A stretch of DNA of 10,412 nucleotides from Treponema sp. (GTDB taxonomy: Bacteria; Spirochaetota; Spirochaetia; Treponematales; Breznakiellaceae). This document shows positions 1 to 7,393 of the stretch, piece by piece. Every line of letters starts with the position of its first letter. Within the stretch, counting starts at the first letter, position 1. Under the pieces are notes generated by a model. It was given only the letters and a program-made list of their open reading frames with translations, had not been told where the DNA came from and did not search any database. The stretch covers positions 1 through 10,412 of the forward strand of contig JAITBO010000282.1 of NCBI GenBank assembly GCA_031283505.1. The letters run 5' to 3'. The translations under genes and the position numbers were made by a program.

Positions 1-1
1 C

Positions 2-237
2 TGTCCTGAAAACAACGGTTTCGTTCGGGGCAGCCCGTTTTTTATGGCCGGTCCCGCCGCCTACAGCCGGAAACCATACTCCGAGAAGAACTGTATCTGA
101 TGTTTGAGGAAGGCCAGTCGCCGGGAAAAACCCTCGGGTCCGTACAGAAAAAATGGGAGGCGGCGTTATGGCCCCCCTCCCCCCCCTGGAGCCGGAAACA
201 TCCAGCCCGGAACCGGATTAATCTCCCCCGGAGGTGA
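2..237 (+). pseudogene. 3' remnant of a possible ABC solute-binding protein gene
   Basis: The frame ending at the TGA at 235-237 reads, from about 64, LQPETILREELYLMFEEG and then QSPGKTLGSVQKKWEAAL. This pattern (I-x-x-E-E, aromatic, G-x-S, V-Q-x-K) resembles the last helices of extracellular sugar-binding proteins of ABC importers. Upstream in this frame there is a stop at 7-9, whereas positions 2 to about 65 read well in the next frame (ENNGFVRGSPFFMAGPAAYS). A one-base loss near 60-75 would join the two. After the natural-looking end EAAL (about 171) the frame runs on through a C-rich stretch into low-complexity residues, as if the original stop were lost. I infer a decayed or frameshifted gene tail. 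The 5' part is outside the window, so family assignment is weak, and a sequencing error is possible. Confidence 0.3.
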
Positions 238-425
238 ATTATCGGAGTTCGGAACTAGGAAATCGGAGTTCGGAACTAGAAACTTCTAGCTCGGAACTAG
301 AAAATCGGAGCTCGGAGCTAGAAAATCGGAGCTCGGAGCCGGAAACTTCTAGCTCGGAACTAGGAAATCGGAGCTCGGAACTAGGAAATCGGAGTTCGGA
401 ACTAGAAAATCGGAGCTCGGAGCTC
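237..425. repeat. Nine-copy 21-bp tandem repeat upstream of purB
   Basis: Nine consecutive 21-bp units start at 237, 258, 279, 300, 321, 342, 363, 384 and 405. The typical unit begins GAAAATCGGAGCTCGGA and ends in ACTA or GCTA. Units 3 and 6 (279 and 342) share a variant 5' half, GAAACTTCTAGCTCGGA, suggesting higher-order duplication. Unit length is a multiple of three, so no frame is disturbed: the plus strand reads heptads such as ENRSSEL. The GAGCTC core is palindromic, so the minus strand also reads SSEL. There are no spacers between units, so this is not a CRISPR array. The array ends 160 bp before the likely purB start. Function is unknown; slipped-strand length variation is a reasonable inference. 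Confidence 0.95.
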
Positions 426-585
426 AAAAGCGCGCCGAGGTACATCTTCAGTCGGTTTCTCCATGAAAACCGGTCGGCCTTTATCCTTTTCGTCCGGGAA
501 GATGAACCCGATGGGTGATACTTTGAATTCCTGGCCCGGTAACGCGTCCTCTGGACAAAAATTCCGCGATATGACACAATCCTAT

Positions 586-2079
586 ATGGAAGTTCGCAGC
601 ATATTCCAAAATATATCGCCCCTTGATCACCGGTATTCTGTTTCCGAAAAAGATGTTTTTGATTCCCTCTCGCCTTGGCTTTCCGAGGAAGCTTCAATCG
701 CGGCCTGCGTCAAGGCGGAGACGGCCCTGGTTATCGCCCACCTGGAAATCCGGGGAGGGCTTACACCGGAACTCCGGGAGAGCCTGGAAAAGGCCGGCGC
801 TTCCGTGGAGGCTGCGGAGGTCTACGCCGAGGAGGAAAAGACCCGGCACAACATCCGCGCCCTGGTGAACGTCCTCAAGGCCAAAGTCCCCCCGGAGACA
901 GCGCCTCTGGTGCATCTTGGGGCCACCAGCGTGGACATCCTGGATACGGGTTTGTCCTGGCGTATACAGGGGGCGGTCCGGGAAGCGGTCCTGCCCCGGT
1001 TGAAAAAGCTGGAACTCCTTCTCTGCGCCTTTGCCGAAAAAGAAGCGGAGACCCCCCAGGTGGGCCGTACCCACGGCCAGCACGCGGTGCCGGTCACCCT
1101 GGGTTTCGCCCTGGCGGAATATGTGTCCCGTCTTGGAAAGTCCGTCCTGGAAATCGAGCGCCTTGCGGGGCAGCTTAAAGGGAAGCTGGCCGGCGCTGTA
1201 GGGGCCTATAACGCCGCAAGCATGATAGTCCGGGACCCGGAAGACCTGGAGCGGCGTTACCTTGGGGAACTCGGCCTTGAGGCTTCGGAACATTCCACTC
1301 AGCTTGTGGAACCCGAATACCTCCTCAGGCTGCTCCTGGAGATCAACCTTGCCTTCGGCATTATCGCCAATCTGGCCGACGACCTCAGAAACCTTCAACG
1401 CACGGAAATAGGGGAACTCCGGGAGGGCTTTGCCGCAGACCAGGTGGGGTCTTCCACCATGCCCCAAAAGCGAAACCCCTGGAACTCGGAACACGTCAAG
1501 AGCCTCTGGAAAGCCTTTATGCCCAGGGTTGTCACCTTCTACATGGACCAGATCAGCGAACACCAGCGGGACCTCACCAACTCGGCAAGCCAGCGGTTCA
1601 TCGCCGACTATATCACCGGGTTTTGCCTTGCGGTGAGCCGCATGACCTCTGTCATGGAAGGGCTGGGCGTGGACCGGGAGCGGCTTCTCGCAAACCTGCG
1701 CGGCGCGGGGAGCGGCGGAATCCTGATTCCTGGCGGAATCTTGGCGGAACCGGCCTACATCCTTCTTGCGGAGGCCGGGGTTTCCGGCGCTCACGAGGTA
1801 ATACGCCGCGTCACCCTGAAGGCGGAAAAAGAAGGGCTGACCTTTGCGGAAGCCCTGTCCGGGGAAAAAGAGGTTTTTGACCGTATCGCCGGGAAAATGG
1901 CGGAACTCGGTATCGTGCCTTCCAAAGAAGAAGCCCTGTCCTTTTTCACCCATCCTGAAGAGTACTGCGGACTTTCAGCGAAGAAGGCGGGAACTATCGC
2001 GGCAAAATACAAAAGGCTGATGGAAATTCAGTCGAAGAACAGTTTGGATCGAAAGAAAATCGGATCGAAGGAAAATTAA
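586..2079 (+). CDS. purB: Adenylosuccinate lyase
   Basis: This enzyme of the fumarase/aspartase superfamily catalyses two beta-eliminations of fumarate in purine synthesis: SAICAR to AICAR, and adenylosuccinate to AMP. It is a cytosolic homotetramer in the family. Numbered from Met at 586 (497 aa), visible motifs are SPLDHRY near 11-17, TRHN near 86-89 and HLGATSVDILDT near 110-121. GRTHGQH near 160-166 carries the probable catalytic His, and the superfamily signature GSSTMPQKRNP near 288-298 holds the mobile-loop catalytic Ser. The start is uncertain: the frame is open from an ATG at 463, with further ATGs at 502, 511 and 571, and none has a clear ribosome binding site. I chose 586 because family similarity begins just after it (FQNISPLDHRY). 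The last residues, about RKKIGSKEN, come from the downstream repeat array, giving a lineage-specific tail. Head of a probable purB-guaB operon. Confidence 0.96.
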   Translation: MEVRSIFQNISPLDHRYSVSEKDVFDSLSPWLSEEASIAACVKAETALVIAHLEIRGGLTPELRESLEKAGASVEAAEVYAEEEKTRHNIRALVNVLKAKVPPETAPLVHLGATSVDILDTGLSWRIQGAVREAVLPRLKKLELLLCAFAEKEAETPQVGRTHGQHAVPVTLGFALAEYVSRLGKSVLEIERLAGQLKGKLAGAVGAYNAASMIVRDPEDLERRYLGELGLEASEHSTQLVEPEYLLRLLLEINLAFGIIANLADDLRNLQRTEIGELREGFAADQVGSSTMPQKRNPWNSEHVKSLWKAFMPRVVTFYMDQISEHQRDLTNSASQRFIADYITGFCLAVSRMTSVMEGLGVDRERLLANLRGAGSGGILIPGGILAEPAYILLAEAGVSGAHEVIRRVTLKAEKEGLTFAEALSGEKEVFDRIAGKMAELGIVPSKEEALSFFTHPEEYCGLSAKKAGTIAAKYKRLMEIQSKNSLDRKKIGSKEN

Positions 2080-2143
2080 GTCGAAGGAAATTAAGATCGA
2101 AGGAAATTAAGATCGAAGGAAAATTGGATCGAAGGAAAATTAA
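2046..2143. repeat. Six-copy GATCGAAGGAAAATTAA tandem array between purB and guaB
   Basis: Six degenerate units of 15-18 bp start at 2046, 2062, 2080, 2095, 2111 and 2126. The consensus is GGATCGAAGGAAAATTAA, with small losses in single units. The first two units lie inside purB and encode its C-terminal tail plus stop (TAA 2077-2079); the other four fill the 64-nt spacer. Five of six units carry AAGGAA, a Shine-Dalgarno-like core (the first has AAAGAA), so the guaB start is preceded by a ladder of possible ribosome binding sites. The last unit abuts the guaB ATG. Because unit lengths are not multiples of three, copy-number change would alter both the purB tail and the spacer. Confidence 0.93.
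2132..2136 (+). promoter_or_regulatory. Ribosome binding site of guaB, within the last repeat unit
   Basis: AAGGA lies 7 nt before the ATG at 2144. A second in-frame ATG at 2156 is preceded by GGGAG at 2146-2150 with a 5-nt gap. Family N-termini begin close to the second Met (MFTEAYSYDDVLL), so both starts are credible. Confidence 0.6.
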
Positions 2144-3592
2144 ATGGGAGAAAATATGTTTACCGAAGCCTATTCCTACGACGATGTGCTGCTCCTGCCG
2201 GGATATTCCGATATTCTGCCCAGAGACTGCGATGTCGGAACCAGGTTGTGCGCGGACGTGCGGCTTAACGTGCCGGTTGTTTCCGCAGCCATGGATACGG
2301 TGACTGAAGAAAAACTAGCCATTGCCATAGCCCTGGAAGGGGGTTCCGGGGTGATACACCGGAACCTGAGTCCCGAAGAACAGGCGGCCCAGGTGGCGAA
2401 TGTGAAGCGTTACCTCAACTGGGTCATTGATTCTCCGGTGACTGTGGGAGAGAACGCCAGGGTGCGGGATGTAAAGGCGATGATGGACCGGTTCCGCGTT
2501 TCGGGTATGCCGGTCCTGGATGCGGACGGACATCTTGTGGGTATCATCACGAGCCGGGACCTACGGTTTTGCAGGGACGACAGTCTTTCTGTTGTTGACG
2601 TGATGACAAGGGATCCGGTGGTTGTGGAGGGGGAGCCGTCGGTTTCAGCCGCTCGTGAGAAATTCGACAAACACAGAATAGAAAAACTGCCGGTAGTGGA
2701 TTCCCGGGGCCGTCTTACCGGGCTTATCACCGTCAAGGATATGGAAAAACACGACCGCTACCCGCGGGCTGCCACCGACAAGGCGGGACGGCTCATCGTG
2801 GGGGCGGCGGTCTCTCCCCAGGATTACCATGCGCGGCTTCCGCTCCTCAAGAACGCCAAGGTCGATTACGTGGTCCTGGATACCGCCCACGGAGATTCCA
2901 AAAACGTGATGGAAGCGGTGCGGGGTATCAAAGAGAAGTTTGGCATTCCTGTCATAGGGGGGAATGTGGCCGTCCGGGAAGGTGTCCGCAGGCTTATCGA
3001 TGCCGGGGCCGACGCGGTGAAAGTCGGGGTAGGCCCCGGTTCCATCTGTACTACCAGGGTAGTCGCGGGTATAGGGGCGCCCCAGTTCACGGCGGTCTGG
3101 GAATGCGCCGAAGAAGCCGCCAAGTCCGGCATTCCCGTTATCGCCGACGGGGGTGTCAAATTTTCCGGAGACCTCACCAAGGCCATAGGCGCCGGCGCGG
3201 ACGTGGTAATGATAGGGAACCTCTTTGCGGGCCTCAAGGAAGCGCCGGGACGCGAGATCATTTTCGACGGCCGCATTTACAAGGAGTACCGGGGCATGGG
3301 GAGCCTGGGAGCCATCAACGACGGTTCCGGAGACCGCTACCAGATCGCCAAGGACGAGACCCCGGTTCCGGAAGGCATAGAGGGCCGGGTCCCTTACAAG
3401 GGCGAGATGCGGAACTACCTGCACCAACTAATTTCCGGCCTCAGAAAAGGCATGGGTTACTGCGGCTGCAAGAACATTGAAGAACTTAAAAAGTACCGGA
3501 GATTCGTCAGGATTACTGCCGCCGGCCTTCGGGAAAGCCACGCCCATGACGTGACCATCACCCAGGAAGCGCCGAATTATTCGCCTTCCTGA
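2144..3592 (+). CDS. guaB: Inosine-5'-monophosphate dehydrogenase
   Basis: The enzyme oxidises IMP to XMP with NAD+, the committed step towards GMP; it is cytosolic and tetrameric in the family. At 482 aa it is of normal bacterial length. The (beta/alpha)8 barrel starts with YDDVLLLPGYSDILPRD near 12-28. Two CBS domains are inserted at about 98-145 (GMPVLDADGHLVGIITSRDL) and 157-203 (KLPVVDSRGRLTGLITVKD). The catalytic loop GPGSICTTR carries the nucleophile Cys302. DGG for phosphate binding is near 335-337, YRGMGS is near 382-387, and the flap has the Arg398-Tyr399 dyad followed by EGIEGRVPYKG. All expected catalytic residues are present. The start at 2144 follows AAGGA, but Met at 2156 fits the family better by length. 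It follows purB and precedes a DUF2400 gene by 5 nt, so it probably lies in the middle of a three-gene transcript. Confidence 0.98.
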   Translation: MGENMFTEAYSYDDVLLLPGYSDILPRDCDVGTRLCADVRLNVPVVSAAMDTVTEEKLAIAIALEGGSGVIHRNLSPEEQAAQVANVKRYLNWVIDSPVTVGENARVRDVKAMMDRFRVSGMPVLDADGHLVGIITSRDLRFCRDDSLSVVDVMTRDPVVVEGEPSVSAAREKFDKHRIEKLPVVDSRGRLTGLITVKDMEKHDRYPRAATDKAGRLIVGAAVSPQDYHARLPLLKNAKVDYVVLDTAHGDSKNVMEAVRGIKEKFGIPVIGGNVAVREGVRRLIDAGADAVKVGVGPGSICTTRVVAGIGAPQFTAVWECAEEAAKSGIPVIADGGVKFSGDLTKAIGAGADVVMIGNLFAGLKEAPGREIIFDGRIYKEYRGMGSLGAINDGSGDRYQIAKDETPVPEGIEGRVPYKGEMRNYLHQLISGLRKGMGYCGCKNIEELKKYRRFVRITAAGLRESHAHDVTITQEAPNYSPS

Positions 3593-3597
3593 TCGGC

Positions 3598-4368
3598 ATG
3601 AATTTTAAAAAGGAACTTGACGCCTGGTATAAAAAGATCAACAAGCCGGAATTCATCCTCACCGATCCGGTTCAATTTCCCCGCCGGTATATGGGCGCGG
3701 CGGACAGTCGGCAACAGGAAATGTGCCGGCGGGATGTCGAGATCGCCGCCTTTCTTGCCGCCGTCATTGCCTGGGGCCGGCGGGAAAGCATTATCCGTTC
3801 GGCGGAAAGGCTGTTCGCCTGTATGGGCCCAAGTCCGGCTGCCTTTGTCATGTCGGGGAATTACCGGAAATTAAAAGACCGCTGCATACACCGTACTTTT
3901 TTTGAGGCGGATTTGGCCTATTTCTGCCGGGGATTCAGGGTATGTTACAAAAAGTACGGCAGCCTGGAGTCTCTTTTTTCTCCGGCCCTGGAATCCTCAT
4001 GCGTCTGGGACGGCATAACCCTTTTCCGGGAGACCATGGCGGAGGGAAACGAAGGCCGCTATACCAAACATATCGCCAACCCCGCCGCTCATTCCGCCTG
4101 CAAACGGATAAACCTTGCCCTCCGCTGGCTCGTCCGGAGGGAGGGTCCGGTGGACCTGGGCCTCTGGAAAAGTGTGTCCCCTGCCGCTCTTGTCATTCCC
4201 CTGGACCTTCACGTCGGGCGTACCGCCCGGCGGCTCGGCCTTTTGGAACGGAAGGCCAACGACCGGAAAGCCGTGGAGGAGCTTACGGCGAAGCTCAGGG
4301 ACTTTTGCCCGGAAGACCCGGTAAAGTACGACCTGGCCCTGTTCGGCATGGGGGTGGCGCGGAAGTAA
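3598..4368 (+). CDS. TIGR02757/DUF2400 family protein of unknown function
   Basis: This 256-aa protein has the conserved blocks of the TIGR02757 (DUF2400) family: DPVQFPRRY near 23-31, DVEIAAFLAAVIAWGRR near 46-62, HRTF at 98-101, SACKRINLALRWLVR at 166-180, VDLGLWKSVSP near 185-195, IPLDLHVGRTARRLGLL near 200-216 and EDPVKYDLALFGMGV at 239-253. Length and block order match family members, so it appears complete. No biochemical role is firmly established; the helical pattern around LDLHVGRTARRLG recalls helix-hairpin-helix nucleic-acid proteins, but that is inference. The ATG lies 5 nt after the guaB stop and lacks a good ribosome binding site (the nearest AGGAAG is about 28 nt away inside guaB), which points to translational coupling. 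A strong terminator follows. No signal peptide or membrane segment is seen. Confidence 0.88.
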   Translation: MNFKKELDAWYKKINKPEFILTDPVQFPRRYMGAADSRQQEMCRRDVEIAAFLAAVIAWGRRESIIRSAERLFACMGPSPAAFVMSGNYRKLKDRCIHRTFFEADLAYFCRGFRVCYKKYGSLESLFSPALESSCVWDGITLFRETMAEGNEGRYTKHIANPAAHSACKRINLALRWLVRREGPVDLGLWKSVSPAALVIPLDLHVGRTARRLGLLERKANDRKAVEELTAKLRDFCPEDPVKYDLALFGMGVARK

Positions 4369-4422
4369 CCGCCTGGCGGTGTTTCTGTGAGAATGACAAG
4401 GGAAATTCGCCCTGCAAGGCAA

Positions 4423-4450
4423 ACCCCCGGTCTTGCCGGGGGTATTTCTT
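4423..4450 (+). terminator. Intrinsic terminator of the purB-guaB-DUF2400 block
   Basis: ACCCCCGG (4423-4430) and CCGGGGGT (4436-4443) form a perfect 8-bp stem with the 5-nt loop TCTTG, followed by the T-rich ATTTCTTTCT. It lies 55 bp after the DUF2400 stop and 14 bp beyond the stop of the converging ankyrin gene. On the minus strand the hairpin is followed only by TTTGCC, so it may also serve that gene, less efficiently. A competing stem GCAAG (4414-4418)/CTTGC (4432-4436) overlaps it. Confidence 0.82.
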
Positions 4451-4456
4451 TCTGTA

Positions 4457-7246
4457 TTAGCTGTTCAGCAGCGCGGTGATTTCGGGACGGTTCCATCGGC
4501 GGGCTATGTCGGCGGGACTTTCGGCGGCGATGTTCCGGGTGTTCTTGTTGGCCCCCAGATCAAGGAGCAACGCGATGAGTTCCGTACTCCCATATTGGGC
4601 GGCGTAGTGGAGGATGGTGTTCCCCACCTTATCCTTGGCAACGATGGCGCGCCCGGAGAAGATGGCCCGTACCGGTTCGCGGCCTTTAGAAAGGACGATG
4701 ACTGCGGGGGTCTTGCCGTCTCCACCCGCCGCAAAGGGGTCTGATCCGGCTTCGGCCAGGAGCCGGGCCGCTTCCCAGTTGTTCATATCCGCCGCTATAC
4801 GCAGGGGAGTACGGCCTTCGGCATCTATCCCCGATACCCGGCCTCCCTGATCGATGATGGTCTGGATTACTGTCGGAGCGGCTCCGTCAAGAACGGCGAT
4901 ATGCAGGGGTGAACGGCCTTCATCATCGGTGATGTATATACGATCCTTGGTGAGGAGGGTGGATACCATACGGTTTGAGGTATTCAGGGCGATCCGGAAA
5001 GGGGTCTTGCCCCGGGAGTTTTTTGCATGGATAGAACAGCCAAAGGAAAGAAGCTGGTTCACAATGTCTATACGATCCATGGTAACGGCTATATGCAGGG
5101 GAGTATCGCCGTAGCCGTTCCGTATGGAGGGATCGGCGCCCGCATCGGTCAGGCGTTCAATTACCGGGGTGTAACCCATCATCACCCCTTCCATAAGAGG
5201 AGTGTTTCCGTCATTATCCCGGACCTCCGGATCGGCGCCGTAGCGGATGAGCAGGGTTTCCACGCTGACAATACCCAGGCGCACCGCGTCATGAAGCGGA
5301 GTTTTACCGTTCATGGCGTGGGCGTTGATGTCAACTCCGGCGGTTATCAGGGCTTCCGCAGCGCGGGGGGCGTTCCAGCGTACCGCCGCGTGCAGGGCCG
5401 TATTACCCAGAGAATCCCGACCCGCTGTGGAAGAACCCGCGTTGATCAGAGCCTGGACAGTGGAGGCCGAATCGGCCTTGACCGCCACAAAGAGGGGAGT
5501 TTCGCCCGTAGCGTTTGCCGCTTCTGTGGAAGCGCCTTTCTGCGCAATCAAAGGAATATGGACGTCCAGCCGCCATTGGGCCGCATAGTGGAGTATGGTG
5601 TTCCCCAGACCGTCCCGAACTTCCGTAGTACCTGAGGCAAGCATCCATTCCCGTACCCCCGGCGGGTAATCCTTTCCGGGGAAGAAGGTCAGGTAGATCG
5701 AATTTTCACCTTTGGCATTCGGGGCGAATATATCCGCCCCCCGGGAAAGCAGGAGGCCGCCGTTTTCCGCGGAATTAAGGCGTACCGCTATGTGAAGGCT
5801 CGTATCCCCTTCCTTGTTGCGGGCGTTGACCAGGGCCTTTTTGTCCAGGATCAGAGTTATGATCTGAGGATCCGCCCTGTTCAGGGTCGCCAGGTGCAAA
5901 ATCGTATTGCCCGCGCTGTCGTTTTGGAGGACCGTTTCTTCGGTGATCAGGGCAGGCAGAGTCGAACGGCGGTCCCGCAGGGCCCGTTCAAAGGGAGTGA
6001 TCCCTTCGGTGTCCACCGCGAAAATGTCGGATTTATACTGGAGGAGCAGGGGAATGTAGACCGCCCGGTTTCCCTGAACCGCCAGGTACAGAGGCGTCTT
6101 CCCTTCAACATTATGAATGGTCACATCCGCCCCGCTTCTCAAGAGGGTCTGGATTATGGCCGTACTCCGGTTCAGGGTAATCACGATATGCAGGGGAGAG
6201 TCCCCATGCTCATCCCGCAGATTGGGGCTTGCCCCATGAGAGAGGAGCAGGTTCAGGGCTTCCTGGTGAACTTCCTGGGGAATGGCGAGATGCATCACCG
6301 AATTCCCTTTGGCATCCTGGATGTTAACGTTTGCCCCCCGCGTAATGAGGATATCCATGATTTCGATGTTTCCCGCTCTGGCCGCTTCGTGCAGGGGAGT
6401 AGTTCCGGAGGCATTTTTAGCGTTTATATCCGCCCGCTTATCCAGAAGGAACAGGACATACCCGGTATGTCCTTCCTGGGCGGTATAGTGCAGAGGAGCA
6501 ATCCCGTCGGCCATGCGGATATCGTAGTTGGAACTCCTCACCGCCGGAGCAAAGTAGACGTATATGGGGGCTTCCGAAATTCCCCCTGCCAGGATGAGTT
6601 TTTCCGCAGTTTCGGCATAGTTCTTTGTCCGGGTATTGGTAAACGCCAAATCCAGGGGCGTCTTCCCCGCCTTGTCCCGGGTGTTTACCGTTGCTCCCGC
6701 CCTGAGTATGGCCGTCACGGCGGCCTCGTTTCCCTCCAGCGCCGCCAGATGCAGAATCGTCCTTCCCTCACCGTCAACAGTCTGAATCGATCCGGCTGTA
6801 AGGATGGCTTCAAGGAAGTCCCCGTTCGCTCTTATGGCCTCAATCGCCGGGGAAGAATTTCCGTTTATGGGATGATGTATATTTGCCCCGACTTCCACCA
6901 GCACCCTTGCTGTGGCGCCGTCCAGGTTTTCGGAACTAATGTCCAGAGGAGTCCGCCCCAAACCATCCTCGGCGTCAATTTTAGCCCCCAAAGAGATAAA
7001 GAAAGACGCGAGTTCCGGCGACTTTTGTTCCGCCGCCGCATGGAGGGGTGTCCTGTCCCGCTGATCCCTAGCCTCTACATTGACCTCTCCCAGAAACTTT
7101 TCCCGTGCCCGCCCGGTTTCACCCCGGTCAATCAGACTCCAAACATCGTTCGGCGCCGAAGATTTCGGTTCGGGCGTTCCCGCGCAACTCCCGATAAGCA
7201 AAGAAAAAAAACCGATTCCGAATACTATTTTACCAAAATGACTCAT
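4457..7246 (-). CDS. Large ankyrin-repeat lipoprotein
   Basis: From the ATG at 7246 this is 929 aa. Residues 1-21 (MSHFGKIVFGIGFFSLLIGSC) form a lipoprotein signal peptide: a Lys, a hydrophobic core and a relaxed lipobox IGSC with Cys21 as the probable lipidation site, so export and membrane anchoring are expected. A short linker (about 22-34) follows; then almost all the rest is ankyrin repeats of about 33 residues, roughly 26 by eye, many with G-x-TPLHxA and a closing L-x-x-GA-x-x-N pattern. Repeat 5 is followed by a non-ankyrin insert of about 25 residues (about 222-246, IYVYFAPAVRSSNYDI). The protein ends mid-repeat at TALLNS. Ankyrin solenoids bind proteins; the partner is unknown and there is no enzymatic domain. 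The frame stays open to 7594, but that extension would run through the tRNA-Leu gene; GAGG 6 nt before the ATG supports 7246. ATGs at 7258 and 7291 are alternatives. Confidence 0.93.
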   Translation of the reverse strand: MSHFGKIVFGIGFFSLLIGSCAGTPEPKSSAPNDVWSLIDRGETGRAREKFLGEVNVEARDQRDRTPLHAAAEQKSPELASFFISLGAKIDAEDGLGRTPLDISSENLDGATARVLVEVGANIHHPINGNSSPAIEAIRANGDFLEAILTAGSIQTVDGEGRTILHLAALEGNEAAVTAILRAGATVNTRDKAGKTPLDLAFTNTRTKNYAETAEKLILAGGISEAPIYVYFAPAVRSSNYDIRMADGIAPLHYTAQEGHTGYVLFLLDKRADINAKNASGTTPLHEAARAGNIEIMDILITRGANVNIQDAKGNSVMHLAIPQEVHQEALNLLLSHGASPNLRDEHGDSPLHIVITLNRSTAIIQTLLRSGADVTIHNVEGKTPLYLAVQGNRAVYIPLLLQYKSDIFAVDTEGITPFERALRDRRSTLPALITEETVLQNDSAGNTILHLATLNRADPQIITLILDKKALVNARNKEGDTSLHIAVRLNSAENGGLLLSRGADIFAPNAKGENSIYLTFFPGKDYPPGVREWMLASGTTEVRDGLGNTILHYAAQWRLDVHIPLIAQKGASTEAANATGETPLFVAVKADSASTVQALINAGSSTAGRDSLGNTALHAAVRWNAPRAAEALITAGVDINAHAMNGKTPLHDAVRLGIVSVETLLIRYGADPEVRDNDGNTPLMEGVMMGYTPVIERLTDAGADPSIRNGYGDTPLHIAVTMDRIDIVNQLLSFGCSIHAKNSRGKTPFRIALNTSNRMVSTLLTKDRIYITDDEGRSPLHIAVLDGAAPTVIQTIIDQGGRVSGIDAEGRTPLRIAADMNNWEAARLLAEAGSDPFAAGGDGKTPAVIVLSKGREPVRAIFSGRAIVAKDKVGNTILHYAAQYGSTELIALLLDLGANKNTRNIAAESPADIARRWNRPEITALLNS

Positions 7247-7345
7247 ACTATGCCTCATATCCGAATTATCGGCAAAAAGACACCTGTTCATATATAAAAA
7301 AACACGACAAGAACCATCTGTTCCTAAAAGTCGCGGGTAAATCCA

Positions 7346-7375
7346 TTGACACAATCTGACGGAATAGGCTATTAT
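7346..7375 (+). promoter_or_regulatory. Sigma-70-type promoter for the tRNA-Leu transcript
   Basis: A perfect -35 box TTGACA (7346-7351) and TATTAT (7370-7375) are separated by 18 nt; TATAAT at 7373-7378 overlaps but would give a long 21-nt spacer. Transcription would start near 7382 and give a leader of about 155 nt before the tRNA. The -10 region is near-palindromic, so TATAAT is also present on the minus strand (7371-7376), and the upstream ankyrin gene could share it in a divergent arrangement. Confidence 0.75.
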
Positions 7376-7393
7376 AATTAAACTATATGAGGT

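Noticed and set aside
26..43. Intrinsic terminator CGGG-GCAG-CCCG followed by six T
   Set aside because: The stem is only 4 bp and the segment reads as protein in frame 2; it may be a weak terminator or chance.
237..425. CRISPR array
   Set aside because: Units are contiguous 21-mers without spacers, and no cas genes are visible.
694..1953. A 419-codon open frame on the minus strand opposite purB
   Set aside because: It is the antisense shadow of a well-supported enzyme in G+C-rich DNA, with no recognisable domain; other antisense frames over guaB (2645-3427) are rejected for the same reason.
5792..7297. A 501-codon open frame on the plus strand opposite the ankyrin gene
   Set aside because: Its periodic pattern mirrors the ankyrin repeats in reverse and has no independent motif.
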